A DNA stretch of 64,000 bases from assembly GCA_902651635.1 (NCBI GenBank), contig CACRSC010000085.1, positions 1 to 64,000 of the forward strand, in the 5' to 3' direction. The notes beneath the pieces are model-generated. The model was not told where the DNA came from. It ran no database searches and saw only the letters and a program-made list of their open reading frames with translations. This document shows, piece by piece, positions 53,010-63,505 of the stretch (its first letter is position 1; each line of letters opens with the position of its first letter). Origin of the DNA: Mastigamoeba balamuthi (Eukaryota; Evosea; Mastigamoebida; Mastigamoebidae). The position numbers and the translations under genes were made by a program.

Positions 53010-53388
53010 ATGGAGCAATAAATCTTTAGCAATGTTTTTTCAGTGCTAATTTAGCACTTCAATCGCTAATTTTGCGCTGAATTTGGTGCTTAATAGTGCT
53101 ACATTGCTAAAGCCGATTTTAGCACTACATGAGACCTAAATTCAGCGTTATTGCTATTTTTTTACTATTGCTATGCATCGCTTCAATCGCTACTAGTGCA
53201 AATATTTGTGCTAGTAGCGATTGTAGCACTAATGTAGCGATGCATTTCCATCGAATGCATCGCATGTAGTGCTACCAATCGCATGTAGTGCAATTTCAGT
53301 GCATTTAGTGCATTTAGTTGCATTTGCGATTATTCATCACTGAGCTCTCAGTCATATTTTTCGAAGTCAAACCTCTGTTATGGCTTTT

Positions 53389-54556
53389 TCACTGTTGTGG
53401 TCTGGGAAACCAGGCCTCCCTGGGAATACGGTGCAGGGGGTTCTCACTGAGGTACCAGGCATCTAGGTTCGTGATGATTGTGATGGCTGACCTCAGCAGG
53501 TCATTGCTCATCACCTTCTTCCCCTTGAACTTCTTACCCACAATGTTCAATCGGGGGCATGAAGCCCAGGTAGTGCTCGACCCTTCTTCTCCAGCGCCGG
53601 TGAACACGGTTCCACTGGCGTTCGAACCTGGTGTACTTGAGTGCAGTTGTCCTTCGCCTTCAATTGACAGAGTCAAACAGAGAGGCGTGCTTGAAGGGGG
53701 TCAGGAGCTCACTGCTTGGGACTGACATAGGCATTGTCAGCCAGCAGTCGTGTCCCTTGCAGTTCCCTGTGTGGAGCTGAGCCCTGCCAGATCTTAAGGT
53801 CGTGGCGAACCCCCTTGTACAACCCTTGAACGTCCATGGGGATGCCCTGGTTGTTGACCACCACTGGATCTTGACCACGTGCCCCTTGTACTTGCCGTTG
53901 TAGAACTTGTCCTGCTTCTTGCTGGGCCGTGAGATGTCAATGGCCTTGACATCCACAGACCCGTGGATTGTATGAGACCAGGGTGGAGGAAGCCTGTTTG
54001 CCTGAGAAGTCCGGGCATTCCAGACACTCTGTGCGTTTTACGAAAATTAGTTATCAGGTTGATGCATTTATAAAAGCAGTTGAATTGATAAATACACGTT
54101 TTACATTTTTAGAATAAATTGGCAAACGGGTACATGCGTGCCCTATTAATTATCAATTGATTAATAATGAATTGATACTGATTTCATTTAGAAGAATAAA
54201 ATTGTGTTGAGTTATTATTTTAAGTGGGCCTTACCTCCATCTCGTTGACATGCTCTGCCAGGTAGAGCCTGCATCGAGCCATCATGCGTCGGAAGTTGCT
54301 TGGGTTGGGAGCCTCCAGGGATGTCTCAGAGGCAAGCACTCCATAGCACTTGAAGTTTTGCAGCAGGTCCAGCAGGTCCCCCAGCTTCTTGAAGGGGGTG
54401 TCTGATCCTCCCTCCGTAGCACTGAAATACCCGTTCCAGGAATTGGACAGGGTACCCCCAGCGTGCTTTGGCAATGGACTTGTGTAGCTTGTGCAGGAGA
54501 TGCTGCTGCCTGGCTATTTTTGCAGCAATGATGAGGTTGTCCTGGGACTTGACCAT
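53389..54556 (-). pseudogene. Copy D transposase, two exons
   Basis: Exon 1, ATG 54556 to 54235: MVKSQDNLIIAAKIARQQHL, KSIAKARWGYPVQFLERVFQ, FKKLGDLLDLLQNFKCYGVL, RRMMARCRLYLAEHVNEMEV, probably the DNA-binding N-terminus. Intron 54029-54234 with GTAAGG and CACAG ends. Exon 2, 54028-53389: GSVDVKAIDISRPSKKQDKF, NGKYKGHVVKIQ, LLADNA-type second Asp region near 53730, RVEHYLGFMPPIEHCG-like Glu region, FPRPQQ and TGA. Four or so single-base slips disturb exon 2 and one exon 1, so even this best copy probably makes no working enzyme. DDE_Tnp_4 family; the catalytic triad positions are recognisable from comparison of copies A-D. Confidence 0.75.
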
Positions 54557-54559
54557 GTT

Positions 54560-54840
54560 GGTTGGCTGGGTTTTGGTGAGTAGGTTGGCTGGGCTTTTGG
54601 CGAGTGCAGCAAGTGTAGCGATGTATGCACTGAATGCATATTTAGCGAATTAATGAGCTACAAGCACAAAATGTGTTTATGTGCATGCAGTGCGTGACGC
54701 GATTGATGTGATTTGACGTTGCTGATTTTTCTCGGTTTTTCACTAAAAATCGATTCATATGATGATGCACTTAGCCTGATTTTTCCAGACACCTAAAAAC
54801 ACTCCCTTCTCCCCTGTGCATCTGCTCTCATCTCTCACGT
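54560..54840. promoter_or_regulatory. Divergent promoter region of copy D
   Basis: About 280 bp between the two gene starts; includes GGTTGGCTGGGTTTTGGTGAG and GGTTGGCTGGGCTTTTGGCG (a direct repeat at 54558-54602) and a TGACGT word near 54715. Confidence 0.4.
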
Positions 54841-56201
54841 ATGTCTGCAGGCCCCCCCCTCTGCCCCCCCGCCCCCGCCTGTGCACGCCGTGCCACCTTC
54901 CCTGGCTGCTGCTGCTCAGCCAAGGAAAGGTGACAGCCTCCACACTCTGGTGTGGACTGTCACCGAGTTCATGGCTGTGCTGTACAGCCCTAAGTTCAAG
55001 TGGAAGCCCATGGACTGGCAGCTCCATGCATGGGCACTGCCAGTCATGTGGTGGGATGCCAAGGACCTCATGGTGTGTGCTTCCTCCCCTGCTCACCCCT
55101 TCCTTTCCCTTGAGTCTCCCCTTAATCCCCCTTAATCCCCCCCTCCCCCCCCCCCCTTCCCCTTTGTTTTTCCTTTACTAACATTTGTACCCCCTCCCTC
55201 CCTGCAGAACTGCCACAATTCATGGTGGGCAGGCAAGAAAGACTTGCCCATCCCTGAATTGAGTGAGGCCAAGATGCAGCGCCTCGTGGACGAGTTTGGC
55301 GGTGTGCATCCTGCCCTCCTTCCTGCCCTCACTCATTTTAACAGGTTTTTCCCCGATTTTTACAGTTTTTCCCTGCCCCCTCCCGTTTTTCTCAGGTTTG
55401 GGTGCCCCTGGAAACAGGAGGTGCTGCCCCAGCAGTACCTGCTGCACCAGCAGCACCAATAGACGTCGGTTGCAGCATGGTTGCCACCGTTATCGATGTC
55501 ATTCACACTGGTTTGCGTGAAATGATGGTGCATTTTCCCTCCCCTGCTCCCCGTTTTTCCAGTGAATTAAAAAAACTATACAGAAGCAGCTCGGGAAGGA
55601 GCTGCAGCTGGAACGCCAGCAGCAGCATGCCAACTACAAGTACCACAGTCAAGCTGATAAGGAGGACACACGTGAGAGGCAGGTGCAGTGGCACAGTGGC
55701 CACCATCACTGCTGCAGCTGCAGCCCAAGTCCTCCAATGAGCAGTGTGGGGAGCACTTCCTCTGAGGAGGAGCTCACCTCGAGCTTCTCCTCAGAGGAGA
55801 AGGCCCAGGCCAAGCGCAAAAGCCTGGACCACAAGGTGTGTGTGTGTCTAACACTTTTTCCCCTACGACTGGCAGCTGAGACTATAAAGAAAGCCAAGGT
55901 CAAGCTGGCCAAAAAGTGCAGGGAGGAGGTCTCTCCTCACTGTGTCCTTGATCTCATCAGCAATCCCATCCAGCATCAATGTGCTGCTGCCAGGGTGGCA
56001 GCATGGGAAAAAGAAGCAGCAGCCAAGATGGCTGCTGCTGTTAAGGTATGTCCCTCCTCCTCCTTCCCCCTCCTGCCTCTTTCACTGCTCTTTCTCTTTT
56101 ATTTAACTAACTTAATTTTTGCAGAATGGAGCCCCTGAGGCCCCTGCTGAGGAGGAGCAGCAGAAGCAGCAGCAGGATGACCATAATGACATCCACTACT
56201 G
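54840..56201 (+). CDS. Copy D second gene (ORF2), six exons
   Basis: Exons by frame and GT-AG signals: first to about 55074 (TLVWTVTEFMAVLYSPKFKW, KPMDWQLHAWALPVMW); 55208-55301 (NCHNSWWAGKKDLPIPELSE, MQRLVDEFGG); 55398-55527 (VWVPLETGGAAPAVPAAPAA, CSMVATVIDVIHTGLREMM); 55561-55834 (KQLGKELQLERQQQHANYKY, SSEEELTSSFSSEEKAQAK); 55873-56045 (AETIKKAKVKLAKKCREEVS, DLISNPIQHQCAA); 56125-56201 (NGAPEAPAEEEQQKQQQDDH). Introns are 50-135 bp. The Trp-spaced first exon (W..T..F.AVLYSP.F.WKPMD.QLH.W.LPVMW) may be the Myb/SANT-like module expected of the Harbinger partner protein, which carries the transposase to the nucleus and DNA; that role is inferred from the family, not seen. Frames are largely open, with little decay. 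Confidence 0.6.
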
Positions 56202-56386
56202 AACTAACTTGCTCGCTCTTGAGCATATGAGTGCTGACAATGCACAATATGCACATTACATGCAATAATCGCATGGTGCACATGATGTGCTAATTGTGCT
56301 TGTAAAATTAGCACTAAAATTGAACTAATTCAGTGCTAAATCTAGCACTGAAAAAGTAGTGCTACACACGCTACTTTAGCGCTTCA

Positions 56387-56417
56387 GCATATAAATCGCA
56401 GTGATGACCACAAGTTT
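56387..56417 (-). repeat. Right terminal inverted repeat of copy D
   Basis: Plus strand GCATATAAATCGCAGTGATG then ACCACAAGTTT, the inverted partner of 52979-53009. Confidence 0.75.
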
Positions 56418-56420
56418 ATT

Positions 56421-57071
56421 AAACATTTAGTCATCGCTGCATTTTATGCACTGAAGTGCTAAGTTTGCACATGTAGTACTAAAATTCAGCACTTGATTTA
56501 GTGCTGAAGTATCATTATTCTAGTGCAAATTATTTCATTGCATGGGATGCATGATGTGCATGTAGTACATTAAGTGTTTAATGCACTTTATGTGCATATT
56601 GTGCATTATCTGTATGTAGTGATGCATGTGCATATTGCACATGCATTGCTACATGCACATTCTGTGCAATATGCACATAAAAGTGAAAAAACGAAAAAAT
56701 GTCAAATAAATGTGCTACATGCACAACATGTGCAATAATCCCGTGTAGTGATTAGAATGAATAAACGAAAAAAGTGATAAAATCGCTAAAAACGTTTCAA
56801 ATGTATTTATTGGTAGAAGTGATACAACTCTTTAAAAATTGCATGAGTATATTTCAATTCAACTTCTATTTTAATTTGAAATCAATTCAAATTTTTATTT
56901 TTTTAATTCTTAGCACAGTGCTGCTTCAGCAGCACTGTGCAGCACCTCTTGTGCTGTGCAAAGAGGCACTGTACCACACATTCTCTGGGGTCATTTCCTT
57001 AAGTGTGATCAGGTCGTGCCAGTCAATGTGCTGATTGTGCACATTGTGCTCATTTTGCTGCTTCTGCTCAC
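56421..57071 (-). mobile_element. Harbinger-like copy F, terminal repeat, tail and last ORF2 exon
   Basis: It starts with AAACATTTAGTCATCGCTGC, three bases after the right end of copy D, and runs in the opposite sense: tail with GTGCATGTAGTACATTAAG-type words, then the last ORF2 exon on the minus strand (about 57050-56935; DWHDLITLKEMTPENVWYS). It is cut at 57071 by the PiggyBac-type passenger sequence. Confidence 0.65.
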
Positions 57072-58178
57072 TGTTACACTCAGAAACAAGAAAATCAGAG
57101 GCTTTGATGGTCGCTCTGTAATAATCTCTTCTTCCTTCAAGCCCACCTCTTCTTTGTCATCTTTTTCCGTGGCTAGGCCTTCTCTTGCTCAAGTTCAGTT
57201 GCCTGCCTCATTCAGAAGAGCTAACCTGCCCTATAACTACAACAACTGCTGCCATCTGAGCAGTGTTGTTGTAGGTTTCTATTCAGGCCTCTGCCAGAAC
57301 TCTGCTGGGCTACAGTTGATTTTGGCTCCACCTACATGCCATAGTATGGATGTGTTGCTGCAGATTCTTCAAGAGAGGTTCACTCAGTCCTCTTTTGATA
57401 AGCTCCACTATGGGCCCTCTGGCTATAGGCCCATGCCTATGCAGTCACCAGGAATTTGGTTCTCTGCCTTCAGGTCTGATGTACAGTTTCATTGTGACAT
57501 TTCAGGCACATATCCCATTCACAGGCCAGTTGTATCTTCAAGATCATTCTTGTCTGAAAATTCAGATGTAGCTGATCCCCTTCAGGATATAAAGTTGTAC
57601 ATAAAGAATGGACATAGCATTCATTGCAATACACCTATTGACATTAATCCATCTGCTGATGTAGCAGATGCACTGTGTTCCTGCACACTTGACATCAACA
57701 CAACACACTACAGATTCTTGCCTCTTGTTGTCTTTGTCAACCAGACAACATAACAGAACCCCTCTATTTTCACACTATCAAACACATTTCAACAAAACTA
57801 CACTTCAGCATTTCTTCCTCTTGAGATGCACACATTTGGCTTGCATGCACTCATACACTTTCAGCACTCACACTGGTATGAATACTTTAGGTATCATACA
57901 TCATGGTACTGTTTTAATAATGTTCTGAATTCAGTCTCATACATTCCACCACAAACACAAATCACTGGAAACATAGCAATTCTCACAAAAGTATGAAATA
58001 AACAAAATTGTTCATCTTAGCTCACTTTTGTGCTCTTTGAAAGTCGTTTTTTTCTGTCTTTCTTGATTTTTCCAGTTTCAAAAAGCTGTTTTTTTCTGAC
58101 TTTTTTTTTCATACTTAGTTTTTTCAATGAAACTGGTAAAATGGTACGTTTGGCTGCAAAGACATATGTCCGCCATTT
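57072..58178 (+). pseudogene. PiggyBac passenger ORF, copy 2, with the element's 3-prime end
   Basis: Plus-strand frame from about 57073 to a TAA at 57751: GFDGRSVIISSSFKPTSSLS, SFSVARPSLAQVQLPASFRR, NLPYNYNNCCHLSSVVVGFY, FHCDISGTYPIHRPVVSSRS, NSDVADPLQDIKLYIKNGHS, DINPSADVADALCSCTLDIN, FLPLVVFVNQTT. Beyond the stop the homology to copy 1 continues in frame-shifted form (HSHWYEYFRYHTSWYCFNNV) and then through the non-coding end to GGCTGCAAAGACATAT at 58169. The first 225 codons are unbroken here, whereas copy 1 is slipped, so the conserved protein is best read from this copy. The transposase is missing because the junction at 57072 lies just inside the passenger start. Confidence 0.6.
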
Positions 58179-58483
58179 CTCTACCCCGTTTTCCTGACCT
58201 GCCATTTCCTGGCCCGGATTATTCTAGCCATTCGAAAAATCCAGCGATCCTTGCTGCTTGAACGGCCAGGTGCCAGTTGAGGGATGTGGTGTGGACTAAT
58301 GAGGCTGGAATACCTCTATGACGAGTTCCAAAGATGTTTCTTTTGTGACGGACTGTATGTTTGTTCCTAACTATTGTACTCGGTCTGGATTTGTGGATTT
58401 CTGTGAAAAGAGTGATCCAATAGGGACTTAATGGATCTGATTTCTCTTTTTCTGTATGATGTGGTGATGTGTGTGGGTCTCTT
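58179..58483. other. Flank and likely 3-prime untranslated region of the Kelch-BTB gene
   Basis: No AATAAA was found just beyond the stop of the minus-strand gene. No other feature seen. Confidence 0.35.
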
Positions 58484-60244
58484 CTATGAAACAGACTTTG
58501 ACAGTTCGAACATAAGCTCAAGCAGAACATGCTGGGGCAGCTCACGGAACGCTTCAGTCTGAATAACAGTTGCGTGATTGCGGGCAATGTAAATGAGAGT
58601 CCATTTGTGCAGCCTCGAACACCTGTACTTGTCTGCGTAGATCAGCATTGGGGCAGCGTTTGTCGCATTTACTGCCACTACAAGCGCGTCCTCGCACTGG
58701 CGTTTGAGGCTCTGGAGCATGTACCTGTCCGCGAGCTCCAAGAGCTCAGCTGCTGAGTCCCCCTGCTCTATGGCATATGGCTGAATGTACCCTGTATACA
58801 CGAACTGCAACAACGAGGAGAAGGCCTGGTATGAGCATCCATAGATCATGACGGATGGCTCAGCGGTCGACGTCTTGCGCATGCCGCAGGTGAACTGACG
58901 TGCAAACACCTCACAGCGCGACGATAGAATCGCACGATGCCCCTTGAGCATTCTCTCCTCTGGTGCTTCGAATTTAAAGGTTACATCAGCGAAATTATGT
59001 GTTTCGAGTAACCTCTCCATGTCGGACGCGAGCTGCATAGCACCTTCGACGTCGGCGGATGAGGTTTCCGTTGATGTAAACGTGGCTTCGGACATAGACA
59101 GCTCCCAGGCGTCATTGAGGTATCCACCGATCCCTTCACCAGGGGAACATGCACCCCGGGTGACAATAATGGAGCCATCTAGGACCACTGCAGCGTGTCG
59201 CCTCCGAGGCTCTGGTACTTCCACACTGACGTCATTTACGGGGATTACACAATACCATTTTCCTGTGTCCACGTTATAGCAGTGCACGTCAGAGAGGTAG
59301 CCAAGGCCAGTACCGTAGCCCCCAAACACTAGCACAGTGTGGTTAAGTGCCACACATGTATGCTCCTCGCGTGGTGATGGAGGCAACGACGCCCCGTGCG
59401 AGGGGGCAGTAGACCAGGTGAGCGTCTCTAGGTTGAGTAAATATGCATCGTTAAACGACCTCCTTCTGTCGTACCCGCCACAGACGAACATGAACGATCC
59501 CACGATGCAGGCGCTGTGGAGGCGACGAGGGGCAGGTGTGGCTCCAGAGGGAGACAGGGCCTCCCAGGTACGCGACTCGAAACTGAACCTCAAGAGATCG
59601 TTGAACACACGGGTGTCATCACTGCCACCAAAGACATACATGTACTCGTCGTATACCACTGCCGTGTGTCCGTCCCTCACATCGGAACGACACCAATGAC
59701 AACGACGTCTTCCCAAGTCTGCAAAAGTGCGTAGTAAGACAACTAGCTGAGTTAATCATCCAAATACCCTCGTGTTGAAGTTGAAATAAGAGATCTCGTT
59801 GAATTCGACTACTTGCTGTTGCCGGGTGCTCCAGAAGTCATCCTGGGTCTCCGACTCGCCAACCCCGCCGAACACCCACATCTTTCCCTCGTGCACGACA
59901 GCTCTACTTCATGATTGAGGCGGAACTCTCTCTATGAGAGCGTACGAGTGTAGACTGCGAGCTAGAGTCACGTTGGTACAGGGTACGGGAACCCAGGTAG
60001 TAGTGCCATTCGCGATGACAAGCATGTCGATTGCAGAGAAGTGTGTAATGCCATTGTAGCCGCCGAAGCAGAACACGGTGCCCGAATACGTAACTGCCGT
60101 GTGACTGGCGCGGGCAATTGGGTACAGGTCACTCACATTATGACCGAGCCACCGGGCGATGGACATCTGAGATGAGTATTTGGCATGCTCCTCGTCTGTC
60201 CACTCGCCACGCGGCTCTGATCGAGTCTCCGGAGGTTCTGCCAT
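58484..60244 (-). pseudogene. Kelch-repeat BTB-BACK protein (LZTR1-like order), interrupted
   Basis: Kelch-BTB proteins are usually substrate adaptors of CUL3 ubiquitin ligases. From ATG 60244 (MAEPPETRSEPRGEWTDEEH): kelch blades ARASHTAVTYSGTVFCFGGY, SRAVVHEGKMWVFGGVGES, GHTAVVYDEYMYVFGGSDDT, RRLHSACIVGSFMFVCGGYD, HTCVALNHTVLVFGGYGTGL, RRHAAVVLDGSIIVTRGACS, then BTB (HNFADVTFKFEAPEERMLKG, HRAILSSRCEVFARQF, FVYTGYIQPYAI) and the start of BACK (LELADRYMLQSLKRQCEDAL). Kelch first and BTB second matches LZTR1 and protist relatives. A 49-bp GT-AG intron sits at 59719-59767. Two lesions: an in-frame TGA at 59909-59911 between blades, and a one-base frame slip near 59680. It ends at TAG 58484. Everything else is well kept, so this is either very recent loss, a poor allele, or sequence error. 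Confidence 0.85.
59719..59767 (-). other. Intron of the Kelch-BTB gene
   Basis: GTATTTGGATG at the donor, ACTTTTGCAG at the acceptor, 49 bp, phase 0: NTR joins TWEDVVVIG. It is among the shortest clear introns in the window and sets the expected size for host introns. Confidence 0.75.
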
Positions 60245-61185
60245 AAAAGAAGTCCGCTGAGAATTGTATGAAAGCAAAGTACGGTCAGAATGGCTCTGAT
60301 GAACCTAGGATAGGAGAATATTGGACGATTGAAAATCGAGCAAGAATCCGCAACACAGATTGTGTGCTCTTTGTATTGCTTGGAAACACCCTCTAACACA
60401 GCCATGTTGTTTGAAGGTAAACACAGGGAATTAAACAATACGGAAATCCAGCACTACTACACAAAGTACAACTGAGAGATTCACTTGTCCATGTTGGTGT
60501 GGGGCAAACTCCACTGAGAGTTGCCTCCACTCATTTCTGCTACTGTCATAGCCGGTGGTGGAACAGTTAAATCTGAGCCCAAAGGCATCCGGCCTAAAGG
60601 CTCTACCTGCTTGCGTGGGTAGGAGGGCCGACGAGTCCATTGGCCCCACGTGGCCATGGAAGTTTCCAATAGAAATAGATCTTTTGAAAATTCTGGTTGA
60701 TTTATAATAGGAAATCTCATTAATTTTTTCTTATTTATATCTAAACTACCAGATTAGTCACATAAATATTTGATAAATACATAAAAAGAAATATCTCAAT
60801 ATAATTTTAGAAAGCCATGAAAGTAGGTTGTGATATTGGTGGTTTCTGTTATTTAGACTGAATCAATTTAATTATATAAAGGCTTGGATAAATGGCCAGA
60901 ATTCCCCCCTTTGTCTTTCATCTTCATATATTTTCAGGTCGCCTTAAATTCTCTTCACCTTATTTCTATTCTTAAACCTCCTCATTAGCGTAGTCATAGA
61001 CCGTTGGTTGCTGGTCCTATTGATTCGTGGTTCAACTCTGGCAGTTTTTTTCACATAAGTATTTCTATATAAATTTCAGAACAGAATGGCTGATGAAGAA
61101 CTTGTAAACCGTTCAAAATGTAGATGCTACAAATATATCACAGAGTTTGCAATTAAGAATAATAGACTGCTATGAACATCCAAAA
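60245..61185. other. Upstream of the Kelch-BTB gene, no gene seen
   Basis: The 5-prime flank holds the promoter by position; no TATA box evident. From 60720 AT-rich sequence without recognisable features. Confidence 0.35.
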
Positions 61186-61189
61186 AATG

Positions 61190-62240
61190 TAATGATTATA
61201 AATAAGATTAGGATACTGTTCGGAAAGGAATCAATTCGATTTGTCCTCTGGCTTGGCTCCAAACTCGAAGTGGAAGTGCACCATAACATGGCCTTTGAGT
61301 TTCTTGACAGACTGAGTTGGAATTGCCTCTATGACAAGGGGATCCAGCCCCGTTATTTCGTGTGTTCTTTGCATGGAAGGGAATATGAGAGACAAAAATT
61401 GAATGCAGCATACCTTTCAAGAGCAGAAATCACCTGCTCAGCACAGGAGATGACTTGTCCCACGTTTTCATGATGAAGTCGCTGCTTGGAAACACCAAAG
61501 TGTCCATCCATTACACACTAAGTGACCGTGGTGAGGCCCATAGAGATCGAAAGTCACTGTGACCCTTCTTCTCATGTCCTTGGAGATGTCTTCCTTGTAT
61601 CTCTCAGAACAGCTCTGAGAGACAAGTCCACTCTAATTGCACTGTTGAGAAGTGTATTTCCAATGGGTGAGATGCACCTGGCTTGGTTCTGGGCAGGTGT
61701 CCGGCTCTCTGGGAGGCCGATTGATGTAAGGAAGCCGTTTCTTGAGCCTAATTCGTGGAGGGTCTTGTAAGTAGGATGCTGTGACCCTCCTGAGGACCCT
61801 TTTCTTCGTCCAGGCTCCAGAGTGTCTCCTGGAGTGTGCTGTCTTGCGAGCCCTTGCGGCCTTGGCCTTGTAGCCCTTTTTCTGAGGCATCTGTTTTTGG
61901 ATCTCGTCAGTAACGAGAATGGGAAACACCAAAAAAGTACGATAAATTTGTATCGTACTTTTCGCCTTTTTCCTACTCGTTGGGGAGGAGTTCTATTTTT
62001 ATCCCCAGACACTCCATGCCCAGAGCGTTTGTGCCTCGCTCTTACACGCACAAACACCATGTGCCCTGTGTTGGCCACGTTGTAGAGGGTCCGCACCAGT
62101 GGCAGCTTGGTCCGAGGGGTTTGGGATAGTCTGTGGCAAGCGTGGTCTCTCTGTGAGGTTGCAGGCGAAAAGTGTCTGAAGATTCACCAATCTGCCCACA
62201 ATTTCGGCGGGAGTTACAGAGCCAAAATCTTGTAATCAAA
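61190..62240 (-). pseudogene. GHG...DGHFG transposase, copy 2
   Basis: Minus strand pieces: a part near 62230-62000 (TPAEIVGRLVNLQTLFACNL), a very basic segment at 61890-61700 (PQKKGYKAKAARARKTAHSR, then WTKKRVLRRVTASYLQDPPR), VHLTHWKYTSQQCN, and the signature VTFDLYGPHHGHLVCN followed one frame away by DGHFGVSKQRLHHENVGQVI. The HHGH..VC(D)GHFG..K string equals that of 16641-18543 although surrounding residues differ, so they are two families of one superfamily. Frame changes in at least three places. The basic N-part again precedes the catalytic part. Confidence 0.6.
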
Positions 62241-62339
62241 TGCGTATAATGACATTAATAAATGCACCCTGACAGCCCTTGTTTTTTTCTATCCCTTTCT
62301 CACACAGGGCACCATTCGCATTCCTCAACTTAGATCTAT

Positions 62340-62815
62340 TGAATTATTGGCATCTCTTCTCACATTCTCTGCAGAACTATTTTGGACAGAGCCAATCGCC
62401 CTGCTCTGCAGCCCCATGTATAAGTGGCAACCCATGGACCAGCAGCTGCATACATGGGCACTGCCGGTCATGTGGCTGGCACGGTGCCAAGGACCTGAAG
62501 GTGCGTGTTCCCTTCCCTCTTCCACTTGAATCTTAATCCCCTTAATCCCATGCACTTCTTTTCTATTCACATTTATTTCACAATTTTTCAGCGGCTGGCT
62601 GAGACTGTGAAGAAAGCCAAGGCCCAGTCAGCCAAAAAGAGGAGAGAGAAGGTCTCTCCTCTGCACGCCCTCAACCTGATCAGCAATTCAGTACAACACG
62701 AACGTGCTGCTGCCCATGTGGCAGAACGTGAAAAGGAAGGAGCAGCCAAGATTTCTGCTGCAGTAGAGGTGCACCCCTTCCCTCCTCCCTCTCCTGCCTC
62801 TTCCCCTTTCTCTTC
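62340..62815 (+). pseudogene. Harbinger-like ORF2 exons, isolated copy
   Basis: Exon with LASLLTFSAELFWTEPIALL and, in frame, PMYKWQPMDQQLHTWALPVM (to about 62500, GTGCGTG donor), then a short intron and an exon after TTTTTCAG at 62591: RLAETVKKAKAQSAKKRREK, LHALNLISNSVQHERAAAHV, EREKEGAAKISAAVE, GTGCAC donor. The exons between (NCHNSWW and the Ser-rich one) are missing, so the copy has an internal deletion that happens to join introns. Cut at about 62818. Confidence 0.65.
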
Positions 62816-62819
62816 GTCT

Positions 62820-63260
62820 TATGGAATTTTGTGCAAGACGAGGTCCAGGCATCACAGACAACACTGCGGGACATAGGACGTGGTTGAAGAGTGAGACACT
62901 TGGACTGAATTCTGAAAAAAGCAGGACCGAAGTGCTGAGAAGAAGCATTGATTTGCAGTTTACCTGTCCTTGGGGTTCTTCATCCACTCCCATGAGTGAA
63001 ATGTGCCGTATGTAGTTGTCATTTACCAGTATGTCCAGGATGTAACCATTAGAATGAGGTTTTCCTTGGCCATCATAAGAGTACAGAGCACGTCTGTTCT
63101 TGTGACTGCATATTATGTCATCAATAGTATTGTGTTAACCAGAACAACAAAATGCTAATGGGCAATAATACACTCTACACCTTTGTCTTCGCTCCAGAGC
63201 TTTCGTCTAGATAGATTGTAATGTTTGTTGTATAAAGTAGTGCTCAGGGTTGTAGGGTCT
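62820..63260 (-). pseudogene. PiggyBac-like transposase fragment, second copy
   Basis: Minus strand: LYNKHYNLSRRKLWSEDKG-like, then NTIDDIICSHKNRRALYSYD, GKPHSNGYILDILVNDNYIR and MGVDEEPQGQVNC, matching residues around KHYNLSLWKLWSRGQG, SHKNRCALYSYGSRGKPHPN and GVDNEPQG of the copy at 37260-38764. The stretch MSRQRFVDIKNNFHFAP is missing by deletion. The shared GGTAAACTGCAAATC marks a donor just after EPQG. Several breaks. Confidence 0.7.
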
Positions 63261-63505
63261 CCGTTTCGTTTAAACATAACACATTTTCCGGGTTATTGTA
63301 GACCCACTCCCATTGTATCCATGATGAAGTTTTAGTAGTGTTAACAGTTGGGCCTGTGATGCTGTCAGCAGGACCATGCCATCGGTGTACACAAGGACTC
63401 GGTTTTTTGGCTTCACAGTTTTTGACACGCACAAAGGATCCCGGGACAGTACGAGTTTGTTTGCTCTCCATTGTCTCTTTATTTCACCATTCAGACATTC
63501 TGTGA
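63261..63505 (-). pseudogene. Possible transposase fragment
   Basis: Frame reading ECLNGEIKRQWRANKLVLSR, then KNRVLVYTDGMVLLTASQAQ. It recalls the PiggyBac segment after the GTxxxNR motif (a basic stretch, then ..V..D...V.LLT), but it lies on the wrong side of the neighbouring fragment for a simple colinear copy, so a second element or a rearrangement is needed. Confidence 0.3.

Larger units (their letters stand above)
52979..56417. mobile_element. Harbinger-like element, complete-looking copy D with two divergent genes
   Basis: A 3,439-bp element. The left end AAACATATGGTCATCGCTGC pairs with the right end, which in reverse complement reads AAACTTGTGGTCATCACTGC; over 31 bases about three quarters are identical. 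ATT stands directly outside both ends (52976-52978 and 56418-56420), compatible with a 3-bp target duplication as Harbinger elements make. Inside are a transposase gene on the minus strand near the left end and a six-exon ORF2 on the plus strand, with a shared promoter region at 54560-54800. This two-gene divergent plan is usual for PIF/Harbinger. Copies A, B, C, E, F and G in this window are relatives. Confidence 0.8.

Noticed and set aside
55138-55165. Poly-C tract as a regulatory element
   Set aside because: Lies in an intron of ORF2 and looks like the pyrimidine-rich filler common to the other introns.
60133-60438. Minus-strand frame of 101 codons with a hydrophobic stretch before the Kelch-BTB gene
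   Set aside because: It overlaps the true start of the Kelch frame in another phase and begins in non-coding flank; the hydrophobic run is probably chance.
61020-61050. GTGGTTCAACTCTGG resembling a tRNA T-arm
   Set aside because: No D-arm or anticodon arm upstream; isolated match.
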